From NCBI RefSeq assembly GCF_033546935.1, contig NZ_CP137854.1, positions 2,976,001 through 3,040,000 on the forward strand: a DNA stretch of 64,000 bases, in the 5' to 3' direction. Below the pieces are notes generated by a model. It saw only the letters and a list, made by a program, of their open reading frames with translations. It had not been told where the DNA came from and did not search any database. Below are positions 1 through 8,397 of this stretch, one piece after another. Each line of letters begins with the position of its first letter. Within the stretch, counting starts at the first letter, position 1. The stretch comes from Xylophilus sp. GOD-11R (lineage in GTDB: Bacteria > Pseudomonadota > Gammaproteobacteria > Burkholderiales > Burkholderiaceae_C). The position numbers and the translations under genes are program-made.

Positions 1-1
1 C

Positions 2-865
2 CAGCCCAAGGCCCTGTCGGCAGACGAGCTCGCCGCCGGCTTCATCCTTACCTGCCGCGCCCAGGCCATGAGCGACGTGGTACTTGAATCGCGCCACGTC
101 ACCGACGAAAGCGCCTTCCCGGTGCGCAAGATGCCGGTGCGCGTCGCCTCGCTCGAACGCAAGTCCGCCGACGTGATGGTGGTTCGCCTGCAGCTGCCCG
201 CCACCGAAAACCTGCGTTACCACGCCGGGCAGTACATCGAATTCATCCTGCGCGACGGCAGCCGCCGCGCCTATTCGATGGCCACCGCGCCGCACCGCCA
301 GGACGAGACCGGCCCCAGCGCCGAACTGCACATCCGCCACATGCCCGGCGGCAAGTTCACCGACCAGGTCTTCTCCACCCTCAAGGAACGCGACATCCTG
401 CGCTGCGAAGGCCCCTTCGGCAGCTTCTACCTGCAGGAAGACTCGCAAAAGCCCATCGTCATGCTGGCCTCGGGGACCGGTTTCGCGCCGATCAAGGCCC
501 TCATCGAGCAGATGCGCCACAAGGGCAGCGAGCGCCCCGTCACGCTCTATTGGGGTGGCCGCCGCCCGGCCGACCTCTACCTGCACGACTGGGTGCTGCA
601 GCAGGCCGCCGAAATGCCCCATCTGCGCTACGTGCCGGTGGTCTCGAACGCCCTGCCCGAAGACGCCTGGACCGGCCGCACCGGTTTCGTCCACCAGGCG
701 GTGCTCGACGATTTCGCCGACCTCTCCGGCCACCAGGTCTATGCCTGCGGCGCGCCCATCGTCGTCGAATCCGCCCAGGCCGCCTACACGGCACAGCGTG
801 GCCTGCCGGCCGAAGAGTTCTACGCCGACGCCTTCACCAGCGAGGCCGACAAGCACCTCGGCTGA
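2..865 (+). CDS. 2Fe-2S ferredoxin / NAD(P)H flavin oxidoreductase, 5' end outside window
   Basis: The frame is open from base 2, so the gene begins upstream; an internal ATG at 68 is not the real start. The first residues (FILTCRAQAMSDV) look like the end of a plant-type [2Fe-2S] domain. After it come an FAD-binding barrel (RAYSMA near residue 95) and an NAD(P)-binding domain (GTGFAPIKAL near 160). This order matches the CDP-6-deoxy-glucoseen reductase-like and phenol hydroxylase reductase-like families: electrons pass from NAD(P)H through FAD to the cluster and on to a partner oxygenase or reductase. The partner cannot be read from what is visible. A Bug receptor follows 56 bp downstream on the same strand. 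Confidence 0.85.
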   Translation, partial: QPKALSADELAAGFILTCRAQAMSDVVLESRHVTDESAFPVRKMPVRVASLERKSADVMVVRLQLPATENLRYHAGQYIEFILRDGSRRAYSMATAPHRQDETGPSAELHIRHMPGGKFTDQVFSTLKERDILRCEGPFGSFYLQEDSQKPIVMLASGTGFAPIKALIEQMRHKGSERPVTLYWGGRRPADLYLHDWVLQQAAEMPHLRYVPVVSNALPEDAWTGRTGFVHQAVLDDFADLSGHQVYACGAPIVVESAQAAYTAQRGLPAEEFYADAFTSEADKHLG

Positions 866-921
866 CCGGCTGCCGGCCCCGGCCTCCCGGGCGCCAGAAG
901 AAGAACGAAGGAAACAAGAGC

Positions 922-1896
922 ATGCGACGCCGCCAACTGATCCTCTCCACGGCCGCCGCCGCGCTGGCCCTGCCGACCGCCACACGCGCCCAGATGACCG
1001 GACGGCCGATCCGCCTGGTCGTGCCCTATGCGGCCGGCGGCCCGCTCGACGCCACCGCCCGCATCCTGGCCGAGCGGGTGAAGGACAGCCTGGGCCCGGT
1101 CATCGTCGACAACAAACCCGGCGCCGGCGGCAACATCGGCGCCGACATCGTCGCCAAGGCCGCGCCCGACGGCCTGACCATCGGCCTGTCGGCCACCGCC
1201 ACGCACGCGGTCAACCCGTGGCTCTACAAACGCATGCCGTTCGACGCGGCACACGACTTTGCCGGCATCACGCAGATGGTGCGGGTGCCCAACGTGCTGG
1301 TCATGAATGCCGACACCGCCCGGCGGCTGAACATCCGCACCGTGCCGGAGCTCATCGCCTACGCCAAGCGCAATCCGGGCAAGCTCAACTACGGCAGCGG
1401 CGGCAACGGCAGCGCGGGCCATCTGGCCGGCGAGATGTTCAAGCAGCAGGCCGGCATCTTCGCGGTGCACATTCCCTACAACGGCGGCAGCCCGGCGCAG
1501 TTGGCGCTGCTCTCCGGCCAGGTCGACTTCAACTTCGACAACCTCGCTACCGCGGCGCCCAACATCCGCTCGGGCAAGCTGCTGGCCATCGCAGTCACCA
1601 CCGTGCACCGCAGCCCGGCCCTGCCCGATGTGCCGCCGGTTTCCGACACGCTCAAGGGCTTCGCCATCGACACCTGGTGGGGCCTGGTCGCGCCGGCCCG
1701 CACGCCGCACGAGGTGGTGCAGCGGCTCAACCACGCCTTCGTCGAGGCGCTGAATTCGCCTGAAACCAAAGCCCGTTTCGCCACGCTGCTGGCCGAGCCG
1801 GTCGCCAGCACGCCCGAACAGTTCGACGCCTTCATGCATGCCGAGCTCGCCAAGTACCAGGCCCTGGTCAAGGCCAGCGGCGCGAGCGTCGACTAG
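922..1896 (+). CDS. Bug/TctC-family tripartite tricarboxylate transporter receptor
   Basis: A 324-residue periplasmic solute receptor of the Bug family. The ATG at 922 follows a GAAGGAAAC ribosome site and opens a signal peptide with an arginine cluster (MRRRQLIL) and an Ala-rich core ending at TRAQ, possibly Tat-dependent. Family motifs seen are RLVVPYAAGGPLDATAR, GAGGNIGADIVAKAAPDG and HIPYNGGSPAQLALLSGQVD. These proteins bind small carboxylates, but the ligand cannot be read from sequence. No TctA/TctB membrane genes are adjacent, as is common for the many orphan Bug proteins of Burkholderiales. The IclR gene starts 4 bp after the stop, so the two probably share control. Confidence 0.9.
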   Translation: MRRRQLILSTAAAALALPTATRAQMTGRPIRLVVPYAAGGPLDATARILAERVKDSLGPVIVDNKPGAGGNIGADIVAKAAPDGLTIGLSATATHAVNPWLYKRMPFDAAHDFAGITQMVRVPNVLVMNADTARRLNIRTVPELIAYAKRNPGKLNYGSGGNGSAGHLAGEMFKQQAGIFAVHIPYNGGSPAQLALLSGQVDFNFDNLATAAPNIRSGKLLAIAVTTVHRSPALPDVPPVSDTLKGFAIDTWWGLVAPARTPHEVVQRLNHAFVEALNSPETKARFATLLAEPVASTPEQFDAFMHAELAKYQALVKASGASVD

Positions 1897-1900
1897 CGCC

Positions 1901-2704
1901 GTGGCCGAACCGCCAACCTCCGCCCTCGCCGAAGCCCGACCGGTGCCGGGTGACGCCTATGTGCAGTCGTTCGCCCGGGGCCTGGGCGTGATCCGCAGCT
2001 TCAGCGCAGACGCGCCGCGCCAGACCATCACCCAGGTCGCCACCGCCACCGGCCTCACCCGCGCCGGCGCCCGGCGCGTACTGCTCACCCTGCAGTCGCT
2101 CGGCTACGCGGCCACCGACGGCCGGCTGTTCTGGCTCACACCCAAGATCCTCGACCTCGGTTTTTCCTACCTGTCGTCGCAGCCGCTCTGGCACCTGTCC
2201 GAACCCATCGTCGAAGCCCTGGTCGCCCGGGTGAAGGATTCCAGCTCCATCGCCGTGCTCGACGGCCACGAGATCGTCTACATGCTGCGCGTGCCCACCC
2301 GCAAGGTGATGCGGGTCACGCTCGGCGCGGGCAGCCGGCTGCCGGCCTTCTCCACCTCGCTCGGCCGCACGCTGCTGGCCGATTTCGACGACGACGCCTT
2401 GCGCGCCTTGCTGCAACGGCACCCACCCCAGGCGCTGACCGAACACACCCTGACCGATCCGGACGCATTGGTGGCGGCGGTACGACAGGCCAAATGCCAA
2501 GGATTCGCCGTAAACGACCGCGAACTCGAAACCGGGCTGGTGTCGATCGCCGCCCCCATTTACGATCGGGCGGGCCGCACCGTAGCGGCGATCAACGTTG
2601 GCGCGGCTTATGCTCGCGACAGCATTGCGCGGCTGCACGACGACGTGCTTCCCGAACTCCTGAGCGCAGCCCGCGACATCTCTGCGCTACTGCAGCGGAC
2701 CTGA
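1901..2704 (+). CDS. IclR-family transcriptional regulator
   Basis: A 267-residue regulator with an N-terminal winged helix (about residues 20-80; TITQVATATGLTRAGARRVLLTL) and a C-terminal IclR effector domain (about 95-265). The GTG at 1901 is chosen because it sits 4 bp after the Bug stop; an upstream ATG at 1838 would overlap that gene by 59 bp. Its similarity is to the PcaR/PobR subgroup that controls aromatic-acid catabolism (KVMRVTLGAGSRLPAFSTSLGRTLLA). Its target is likely the preceding receptor or the reductase, by inference from position. Confidence 0.88.
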   Translation: MAEPPTSALAEARPVPGDAYVQSFARGLGVIRSFSADAPRQTITQVATATGLTRAGARRVLLTLQSLGYAATDGRLFWLTPKILDLGFSYLSSQPLWHLSEPIVEALVARVKDSSSIAVLDGHEIVYMLRVPTRKVMRVTLGAGSRLPAFSTSLGRTLLADFDDDALRALLQRHPPQALTEHTLTDPDALVAAVRQAKCQGFAVNDRELETGLVSIAAPIYDRAGRTVAAINVGAAYARDSIARLHDDVLPELLSAARDISALLQRT

Positions 2705-2721
2705 TTCACCCGCCCTCCACA

Positions 2722-4329
2722 ATGCCGCCCGACCGCAACGCAGCCGAATTCGCGCGAGAGACCTTCAAGCAGCTGGCCATGCGCCGGCTGCCGCCGACGC
2801 CGGAAAACTACCGCACGATCTACGACGAGATCGCCGGCGTGCGCTCGCCCGCGCCGTTTCCGGAAAGCCCGCTGCGCCAGATCCTGCGCATCCTGCCCGG
2901 CCAGACGCCGGCGCAGAAGCGCTTGCTGCAGCAGTTCGAGGCCGCGATCGAGCAATCGAGCTGGGCCGAGCTGCAGCGCACCATCGTGGCCTACGCTAAC
3001 CTGGGCCTCGGCCTGAGCGCCGCCGGCCCGGCCCCGGCACCCGCGCCGGCCGAAGCCCCAGCCGCAGCGCCGGTGGTCACCGGCATCGAGACCGCCGCCG
3101 TCGATGTCGCCGCCGCCCTGCCCGGCCAGGTGCTCGAACAGGTCGCCCGCCTCATCGAGCATGTGGCGCCGGCCGCTTCCGCCGACGACCCGCGCGTCAG
3201 CGAGCAGGCGGGCGAAGTGGTGCGCGCCCTGCGCCAGCCGCAGCCCGACATGGCCGCACTCAAGGTGCTGCTGGCCAATTTCGGCTTTCGGTTGTCCTTC
3301 GCGACCGAGGCGCAGACCGCCATCCGCAGCGGCTTGCTGCACGCGCTGCACGAACTCTTTCGCAACATCGCCGTGCTGAGCGCCGACGACAAATGGCTGC
3401 AGGGCCAGGCCGAAGCCCTGCTCGCCGCCGCCACCCCGCCGCTCGAACTGCGCAAGCTCGACGACCTGCACGCGCGGCTGCGCGACGTGATCTTCAAGCA
3501 GACCGAAACCCGCTCCCGTACCGTCGAGGCGCAGGAACAGATGAAGGAGATGCTCACCGCCTTCATCGACCGGCTCTCCTCCATGACCGAGAAGAGCGGC
3601 GTCTACCACGACAAGATCGAAGGCTGCGCCGAGCGCCTGGGATCGGCGCACAGCATCGAGGAGATCGCGCCGGTGCTGCAGGAGGTCATCACCGCCACCC
3701 GCGCGATGGCCCTCGACAGCCGCATGACCCACGACGACCTGCAGACCATCCGCCAGCGCAGCGAGCAAGCCCAGGAAGACGTCGGCAAGCTGCGCATGGC
3801 CCTGGAAAAGGCCAGCGCCGAAGCTCGCCACGATCCGCTGACGGGCGCGCTCAACCGCAAGGGCATGGACGAGGCGCTGGAACGTGAGATCGCCCGTGCC
3901 CGCCGCGCCGGCGCGGCCGACGGCCTGGCGATCGCGCCGCTGTGCGTGGCCCTGCTCGACATCGACAACTTCAAGCTGCTCAACGACCGCATCGGCCACG
4001 ACGGCGGCGACGCGGCCCTGGTGCACCTGGCGCGCGTCGCCCGCGAGGCGATGCGTCCGCAGGACGTGCTGGCCCGCTACGGCGGCGAGGAATTCGTGGT
4101 GCTGCTGCCCGACACCCCGGTCGACGCCGGCGTCGAAGCCATGCAGCGGCTGCAGCGCGAGCTCACCCGTCGCTTCTTCATGCAGAACAACGACAAGGTG
4201 CTGATCACCTTCAGTGCCGGCGTGGCGCAGGTGGCGGGGCACGAAGACCCTTTCGACGCGATCAAGCGCGCCGACCAGGCGATGTACTTGGCCAAGCGCT
4301 CCGGCAAGAACCGCGTGCTGCGCGGCTGA
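2722..4329 (+). CDS. GGDEF-domain diguanylate cyclase
   Basis: A 535-residue protein ending in a complete GGDEF domain (about residues 365-535). The active-site motif is GGEEF at about 454-458, and an inhibitory I-site RPQD lies exactly five residues before it, so the enzyme should make cyclic-di-GMP and be product-inhibited. The N-terminal ~350 residues show no membrane segment. They contain an Ala/Pro-rich linker (about 95-125) and helical, coiled-coil-like stretches, so the protein is probably cytosolic with an unrecognised sensory region. The ATG at 2722 lies 17 bp after the IclR stop. A link to the upstream genes is not evident. Confidence 0.9.
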   Translation: MPPDRNAAEFARETFKQLAMRRLPPTPENYRTIYDEIAGVRSPAPFPESPLRQILRILPGQTPAQKRLLQQFEAAIEQSSWAELQRTIVAYANLGLGLSAAGPAPAPAPAEAPAAAPVVTGIETAAVDVAAALPGQVLEQVARLIEHVAPAASADDPRVSEQAGEVVRALRQPQPDMAALKVLLANFGFRLSFATEAQTAIRSGLLHALHELFRNIAVLSADDKWLQGQAEALLAAATPPLELRKLDDLHARLRDVIFKQTETRSRTVEAQEQMKEMLTAFIDRLSSMTEKSGVYHDKIEGCAERLGSAHSIEEIAPVLQEVITATRAMALDSRMTHDDLQTIRQRSEQAQEDVGKLRMALEKASAEARHDPLTGALNRKGMDEALEREIARARRAGAADGLAIAPLCVALLDIDNFKLLNDRIGHDGGDAALVHLARVAREAMRPQDVLARYGGEEFVVLLPDTPVDAGVEAMQRLQRELTRRFFMQNNDKVLITFSAGVAQVAGHEDPFDAIKRADQAMYLAKRSGKNRVLRG

Positions 4330-4383
4330 AGCGCAGCACACGGCGCCGGGTCTCCTCTTTTTCTTTCTCTTCTTTTTTTCTCG

Positions 4384-5562
4384 TCAGGCCGGCAGGCGCG
4401 GCAGCCCGCGTGCCAGCGCCTTCCAGGCCTCGGGCTGCGGCTCGCCGCGCGCATGCACGCCGAAGAAGCTCACCGCGAGGTCGCCCTGGTCGTCGTAGAA
4501 CTCCACCGACACCACGTTGCCCCGCTCGATCAGCCAGGCCGACCGGAAGTGGCGGTCACGCAGGTGCAGGTTGAACGTCGGGTCGAGCACGTTGAAATAA
4601 CCGCCGGCCTCTTCCACCCTGGTGACCGTGCCGCTGAAGATTTGGGTGACGCCCCGGTTGCCGACAAAAGCCATGATCGCCACCCGCTTCGCCGCCGCTT
4701 CGTGCAGCAGCGAGCGCACCGCCAGCGGCTCCAGCGCGGCGGTCTTGCCGGCCGGCGCCAGGCGCAGGGCCTGCTGGCGCTCCACCTTGAAGTCGGTGAG
4801 CAGGCGGGCGAACTGGTGCACGTCGGTGATCTCGTTCCAGGCCAGCCGGAACTCGGCGAGGTCGATCGCGCTGTCGGGCCGCACCGCCGGGCGGGGCGGC
4901 GCCGGCTCCACCGTCAGCGCGGCCGATTGCGCTTGGGCGGCGAAATCGGCCACCACCCGGTCGAAGGCAGCCAGGTCCGAGCCTTCGGTCAGGTAGACCT
5001 TGTGCACCGCCTGGCCCTGGGCATCGAAGAACTGCAGGCTGCGGCTGGTCTTGCCTTGCGCGCCGGGCTGGGTCACGGCGAAGGCGTGGCGCCAGGCGGC
5101 GAAGTCGATGCGCAGGTCGATCGGCCCGCCCAGGTAGCCGACCACGTTGCGCATGCGCAGCCGCCGCTCCTCGTCGGCCTTGGCGTCGCCGCTGCCGCGG
5201 GTCATCTGCTCGGGCAGCGGCCGGGGCACGCCGGTGGTTTCGATCACGCTGTGCTCGTTGCGCGTGATCGCGGTGATCTCGCCCAGGCCCAGCACCCGCC
5301 GCATGATCTCGCGTGCCGCGTCGCTGCCCTCCTGCAGCCGGGTGGCGACGCTGCCGACGCGCGTGGCCAGCAGTTCGGCTTCGGACACGCCGAGTGTGCG
5401 CGCGGCGTCACGCGCCGGCAGACGGGGTTGTTCGGCGCGCAGCCTGTCCCAGCGATCGGCCAGGCCCGGCTCGGCGGCCGATGCGGCGCGCGCCAGCAGG
5501 CCCAGCGGTAGCCCGGCGGCCAGGGCCAGGCGATGGAAATGTCGTCTTGTCGTGTGGTTCAT
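4384..5562 (-). CDS. HemS/ChuS-like haem-binding (hemin-degrading factor) protein with Tat-like signal
   Basis: A 392-residue protein with the duplicated HemS/PhuS fold. Recognised stretches are ITAITRNEHSVIE, SLQFFDAQGQAVHKVY, AFVGNRGVTQIFSGTV and FNVLDPTFNLHLRD. H249 in DVHQF matches the haem-ligating histidine of the family. HemS-type proteins are cytosolic haem carriers or degraders. This one instead begins with a signal-like leader (TRRHFHR, a hydrophobic core, then AASAAEP), which resembles a Tat signal and makes it about 40 residues longer than usual. The haem receptor gene ends 30 bp upstream on the same strand, so the two form an operon. Confidence 0.85.
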   Translation of the reverse strand: MNHTTRRHFHRLALAAGLPLGLLARAASAAEPGLADRWDRLRAEQPRLPARDAARTLGVSEAELLATRVGSVATRLQEGSDAAREIMRRVLGLGEITAITRNEHSVIETTGVPRPLPEQMTRGSGDAKADEERRLRMRNVVGYLGGPIDLRIDFAAWRHAFAVTQPGAQGKTSRSLQFFDAQGQAVHKVYLTEGSDLAAFDRVVADFAAQAQSAALTVEPAPPRPAVRPDSAIDLAEFRLAWNEITDVHQFARLLTDFKVERQQALRLAPAGKTAALEPLAVRSLLHEAAAKRVAIMAFVGNRGVTQIFSGTVTRVEEAGGYFNVLDPTFNLHLRDRHFRSAWLIERGNVVSVEFYDDQGDLAVSFFGVHARGEPQPEAWKALARGLPRLPA

Positions 5563-5592
5563 GGTGATGAGTCCTCGGCGATGCGGCGGGGT

Positions 5593-8208
5593 TCAGAAGA
5601 TCACGTTCAGGCTGACACCCAGGTTGCGCCCGGGCATGCTGACGCGGTTGATTTCGGTGATCTGCGCGGCGGTGCTGGCCGACAGGGCGCGCACCGTGGC
5701 GTAGTTCCAATATTTCTTGTCGCCGACGTTGTACAGGCCGGCGTTCAGCCGCACTTTCGGCGTGAGGTTCCAGAACGCGGTGAAGTCCAGTGTGCCGTAG
5801 CCCGGCACCGCGAAGGTGCTGGTGGTCGAGCCCGCGATCACGTCGCCGTCGGCCTGCCGCGCCCGCACGCCGGTGACCGTGCCGAAAACGCCGAATCGCC
5901 TGCCCGGATCGGTATAGCCCAGCGTGGCGACCACCTTGGCCGGAGCCACCGAGGCGAGCTTGCCGCTGTTGCCGGTGGTGGTGTTGGTGGCCTTGCTGTC
6001 GCTCACTCCCCCGGCGAATTCCAGACTGAAGCCGCGCAGACCGCGGACGAATTCGCCCGCCTCGATGCGGGTCGCGAATTCGCCGCCCCAGATCTCGGCC
6101 TTGCCGATGTTCTCGGGCCGATACAGGCCGAAGGTGACCGTGGGGTAGTTCACCGGGTCGGTGCCTTGCGCCGCGTATTCGATGAAGTCGTGGTACCGCG
6201 TATAGAAGGCCGCGGCCCGCAGCGTGATGCCTGGCGCGGCCGCACCCTTGAAGCCCAGCTCGAAGGCGTCGCTGGTTTCGTTCTTCAGGTCGGCATTGCC
6301 CAGCACCGCGTAGCCGGCGCTGCCGCCGGTGTAGCTGAAGGAGTCGTAGGTGCCGGTCTTCTCGGCTGCCGTCGGCACCCTCAGGCCCCGGTTGTATTGC
6401 AGGTAGGCGTCGAGGCCGGGCTGCATTTCCAGCGCCAGGCTCAGGCCGGGCAGCAGCGCGGCGCCGCTGTCGGTCTGCAGCTCGGACGAGGCGCCGGAAA
6501 CCGAGGTCGCATAACCGGTGTCGTCAGGCTTCATGCGCCAGTATTCGGCGCGCAGCGCGGGCGTGACCGTGGCGCGGTGGCCGGCCAGGTCGAAGCTGTA
6601 TTCGTCGCGCACATAGGCGTTGACGCGGGTGGTGTCGGTGTCGGCCATGCGGTTCTTGCTGCCGGTACTGCCCGCCACCACGTTGCCCGCCGCGTTGGTG
6701 CGCAACTCCGACCACGGCCGACTCGACGCGCCCTGGTCCAGCCCCAGGCCGTACGACACCAGATGCTGGTCGAGCAGCTTGCGGGCATCGACCGCGATGC
6801 CGGCGCTGTCGTTGTCGTAGCTGGTCGACAGCGACCGCTGGTAGGTCTGTCCGCCGCTGAGGTAGGCAGCCTGGGTGTCGTCGTCTTCACTTGCGGACTG
6901 CAGCCAGGCACGGGTCTTGATGGAGTCGAAGAGCGCGTACCTGCCGGTGCCGGGCGTGAACTCGTGGTCCACGCCGACCCGGTAGCGCGAGGCGACCGCG
7001 CTCTGCGTCGCGCCTTGCGGGTAGCTGGTCGATGTCTTGTTGTCGTACTCGCGGTCGTTGCGGCGTCGGTAGAGATCGAGCGTCAGGCCGAACTTGTGCA
7101 CCGGGTCGTCGGCCCAGCGGAACTTGGCCAGCATCGCGTCCGAATGCCAGTCGTCCGGGTTGGGCTTGACCGCACCGTTGTTCTCCAGTTCGTGGCCGTC
7201 GCGTCGCGAATACACGCCGAGCACCTGCACCTGGTCGATGCGCGCGGCCGCCGTCACCGCGTTGGACAGCGTGTTGCTCGCCGACGAATAACCCAGCTTG
7301 TAGGCGCCGTAGCGGGTGGTGCCGTCGCGCAGGTAGTCTTCGGGCGACTTGGTGACGAAGGCCACGCCGCCGCCCAGGCCTTGTGCGCCCGCGCGGCCGG
7401 TCGAGGTGGTGCCGGAATCGATACGCACCTCGCGGAACAGCTCCGGGTCGATGTAGTCGCGGCCCACGCCGAAGGCGTTGGACGCCAGGCCGTCGGGCTT
7501 GGGTGCGGCCGGTGGCAGCTCCACGCCGTCCACGTCCAGGCTCACCCGGTTGCCCTCCACGCCGCGCACGTTGTAGCCGGTGGTGCCGGCACCGTCCCAG
7601 ACGTTGCCGCCGCCGCTGGTGGCGGCCGGCGCACTGACCAGCGGCTGGTTGCGGATCACGCCGGCCATGTCGGTCACGCCGAGGCGATCGAGCTCGTCGG
7701 CCGTTACCACCGTGCTGGTGCCCGTCGATGGTTCGCGGCGCGCCTGCACGACGAGCGGTTCGAGCCGGCCGTCGACCGCAGCGACCGCATAACGGCCGGC
7801 GCCGAGCATCTGCAGCCGCAGGCCGGTGCCGGCGAGCAGTTGGCCGATGGCCGATTCGAGGCTGAAGCGGCCGCGCAAGGCCGGCGCGCTGCGACCGGCC
7901 ACCAGCACGGGATCGACCGACAGGTCGACGCCGGCCGCCGCAGCGGCCTGGCGCAGGCCGGCTGCCAGCGGCATCGCGGGTTGGTCGAAGTCGGCGGTGG
8001 CCGCCATGTGCGCGCCGTTGGCGGGCGTCTGGGCCAGTGCCTGCGTCGCGCTGCAGGCGATGCAGGCTTGCGCCGCCACGCACAGCACGGTGCGCGCCAA
8101 ACGGCGGCGCGCACCCGCCGATACCGGTTTGGAGAGGCAACGGGAAAAAGTGAGAGACGACCCCGACGGGGCACGCCCGGCCGCAGCCGGGAAAGCGAAA
8201 ACTGACAT
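5593..8208 (-). CDS. TonB-dependent haem/haemoglobin-type outer-membrane receptor with STN domain
   Basis: An outer-membrane receptor of about 871 residues. After the signal region there is an STN domain (about residues 65-115), a plug (about 130-265; NVRGVEGNRVSLDVDGVELPP) and a 22-strand-type barrel ending NLGVSLNVIF with a terminal Phe. The plug resembles haem/haemoglobin receptors such as BhuR and HasR. The chosen start at 8208 has AGGA upstream; an in-frame ATG at 8253 would add 15 residues. STN domains normally signal to a FecR-type anti-sigma factor, but no fecI/fecR or haem ABC transporter genes are adjacent. A HemS-like gene follows, and a Fur-box-like site lies upstream. Confidence 0.9.
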   Translation of the reverse strand: MSVFAFPAAAGRAPSGSSLTFSRCLSKPVSAGARRRLARTVLCVAAQACIACSATQALAQTPANGAHMAATADFDQPAMPLAAGLRQAAAAAGVDLSVDPVLVAGRSAPALRGRFSLESAIGQLLAGTGLRLQMLGAGRYAVAAVDGRLEPLVVQARREPSTGTSTVVTADELDRLGVTDMAGVIRNQPLVSAPAATSGGGNVWDGAGTTGYNVRGVEGNRVSLDVDGVELPPAAPKPDGLASNAFGVGRDYIDPELFREVRIDSGTTSTGRAGAQGLGGGVAFVTKSPEDYLRDGTTRYGAYKLGYSSASNTLSNAVTAAARIDQVQVLGVYSRRDGHELENNGAVKPNPDDWHSDAMLAKFRWADDPVHKFGLTLDLYRRRNDREYDNKTSTSYPQGATQSAVASRYRVGVDHEFTPGTGRYALFDSIKTRAWLQSASEDDDTQAAYLSGGQTYQRSLSTSYDNDSAGIAVDARKLLDQHLVSYGLGLDQGASSRPWSELRTNAAGNVVAGSTGSKNRMADTDTTRVNAYVRDEYSFDLAGHRATVTPALRAEYWRMKPDDTGYATSVSGASSELQTDSGAALLPGLSLALEMQPGLDAYLQYNRGLRVPTAAEKTGTYDSFSYTGGSAGYAVLGNADLKNETSDAFELGFKGAAAPGITLRAAAFYTRYHDFIEYAAQGTDPVNYPTVTFGLYRPENIGKAEIWGGEFATRIEAGEFVRGLRGFSLEFAGGVSDSKATNTTTGNSGKLASVAPAKVVATLGYTDPGRRFGVFGTVTGVRARQADGDVIAGSTTSTFAVPGYGTLDFTAFWNLTPKVRLNAGLYNVGDKKYWNYATVRALSASTAAQITEINRVSMPGRNLGVSLNVIF

Positions 8209-8317
8209 GAACCGATTTCCTGCGAAAGAACGAATTCGCTGGCGTATCGGCAATGGCGGCGCTCCGCGGAAGGAGCCTCCTGGTGCGTGCTGTGGCTGGC
8301 TAGGGCCGCGATCTTAG

Positions 8318-8337
8318 ATGAGAAACATTCCTATTTG
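8318..8337 (-). promoter_or_regulatory. Fur-box-like site upstream of the haem receptor
   Basis: This 20-bp stretch matches the proteobacterial Fur site ATGAGAATGATTCTCATTTG at 16 of 20 positions by hand alignment. It has clear ATGAGAA and ATTC...ATTTG halves and lies about 110 bp before the receptor start. Iron-repressed control of the receptor-HemS operon would follow. The site is AT-rich within GC-rich surroundings, which favours it. Confidence 0.55.
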
Positions 8338-8397
8338 CGGAATCTTCACATACAGGATGAAGATGGCTGCCCTGGCCACCTCCATCCCGGCATCACG

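Noticed and set aside
4330..4383. T-rich tract after the diguanylate cyclase as an intrinsic terminator
   Set aside because: No stable stem precedes the T-rich run, so a Rho-independent terminator cannot be supported.
5533..8205. 890-codon + strand frame opposite the haem receptor
   Set aside because: Compositional shadow; the minus strand encodes a full TonB-dependent receptor.
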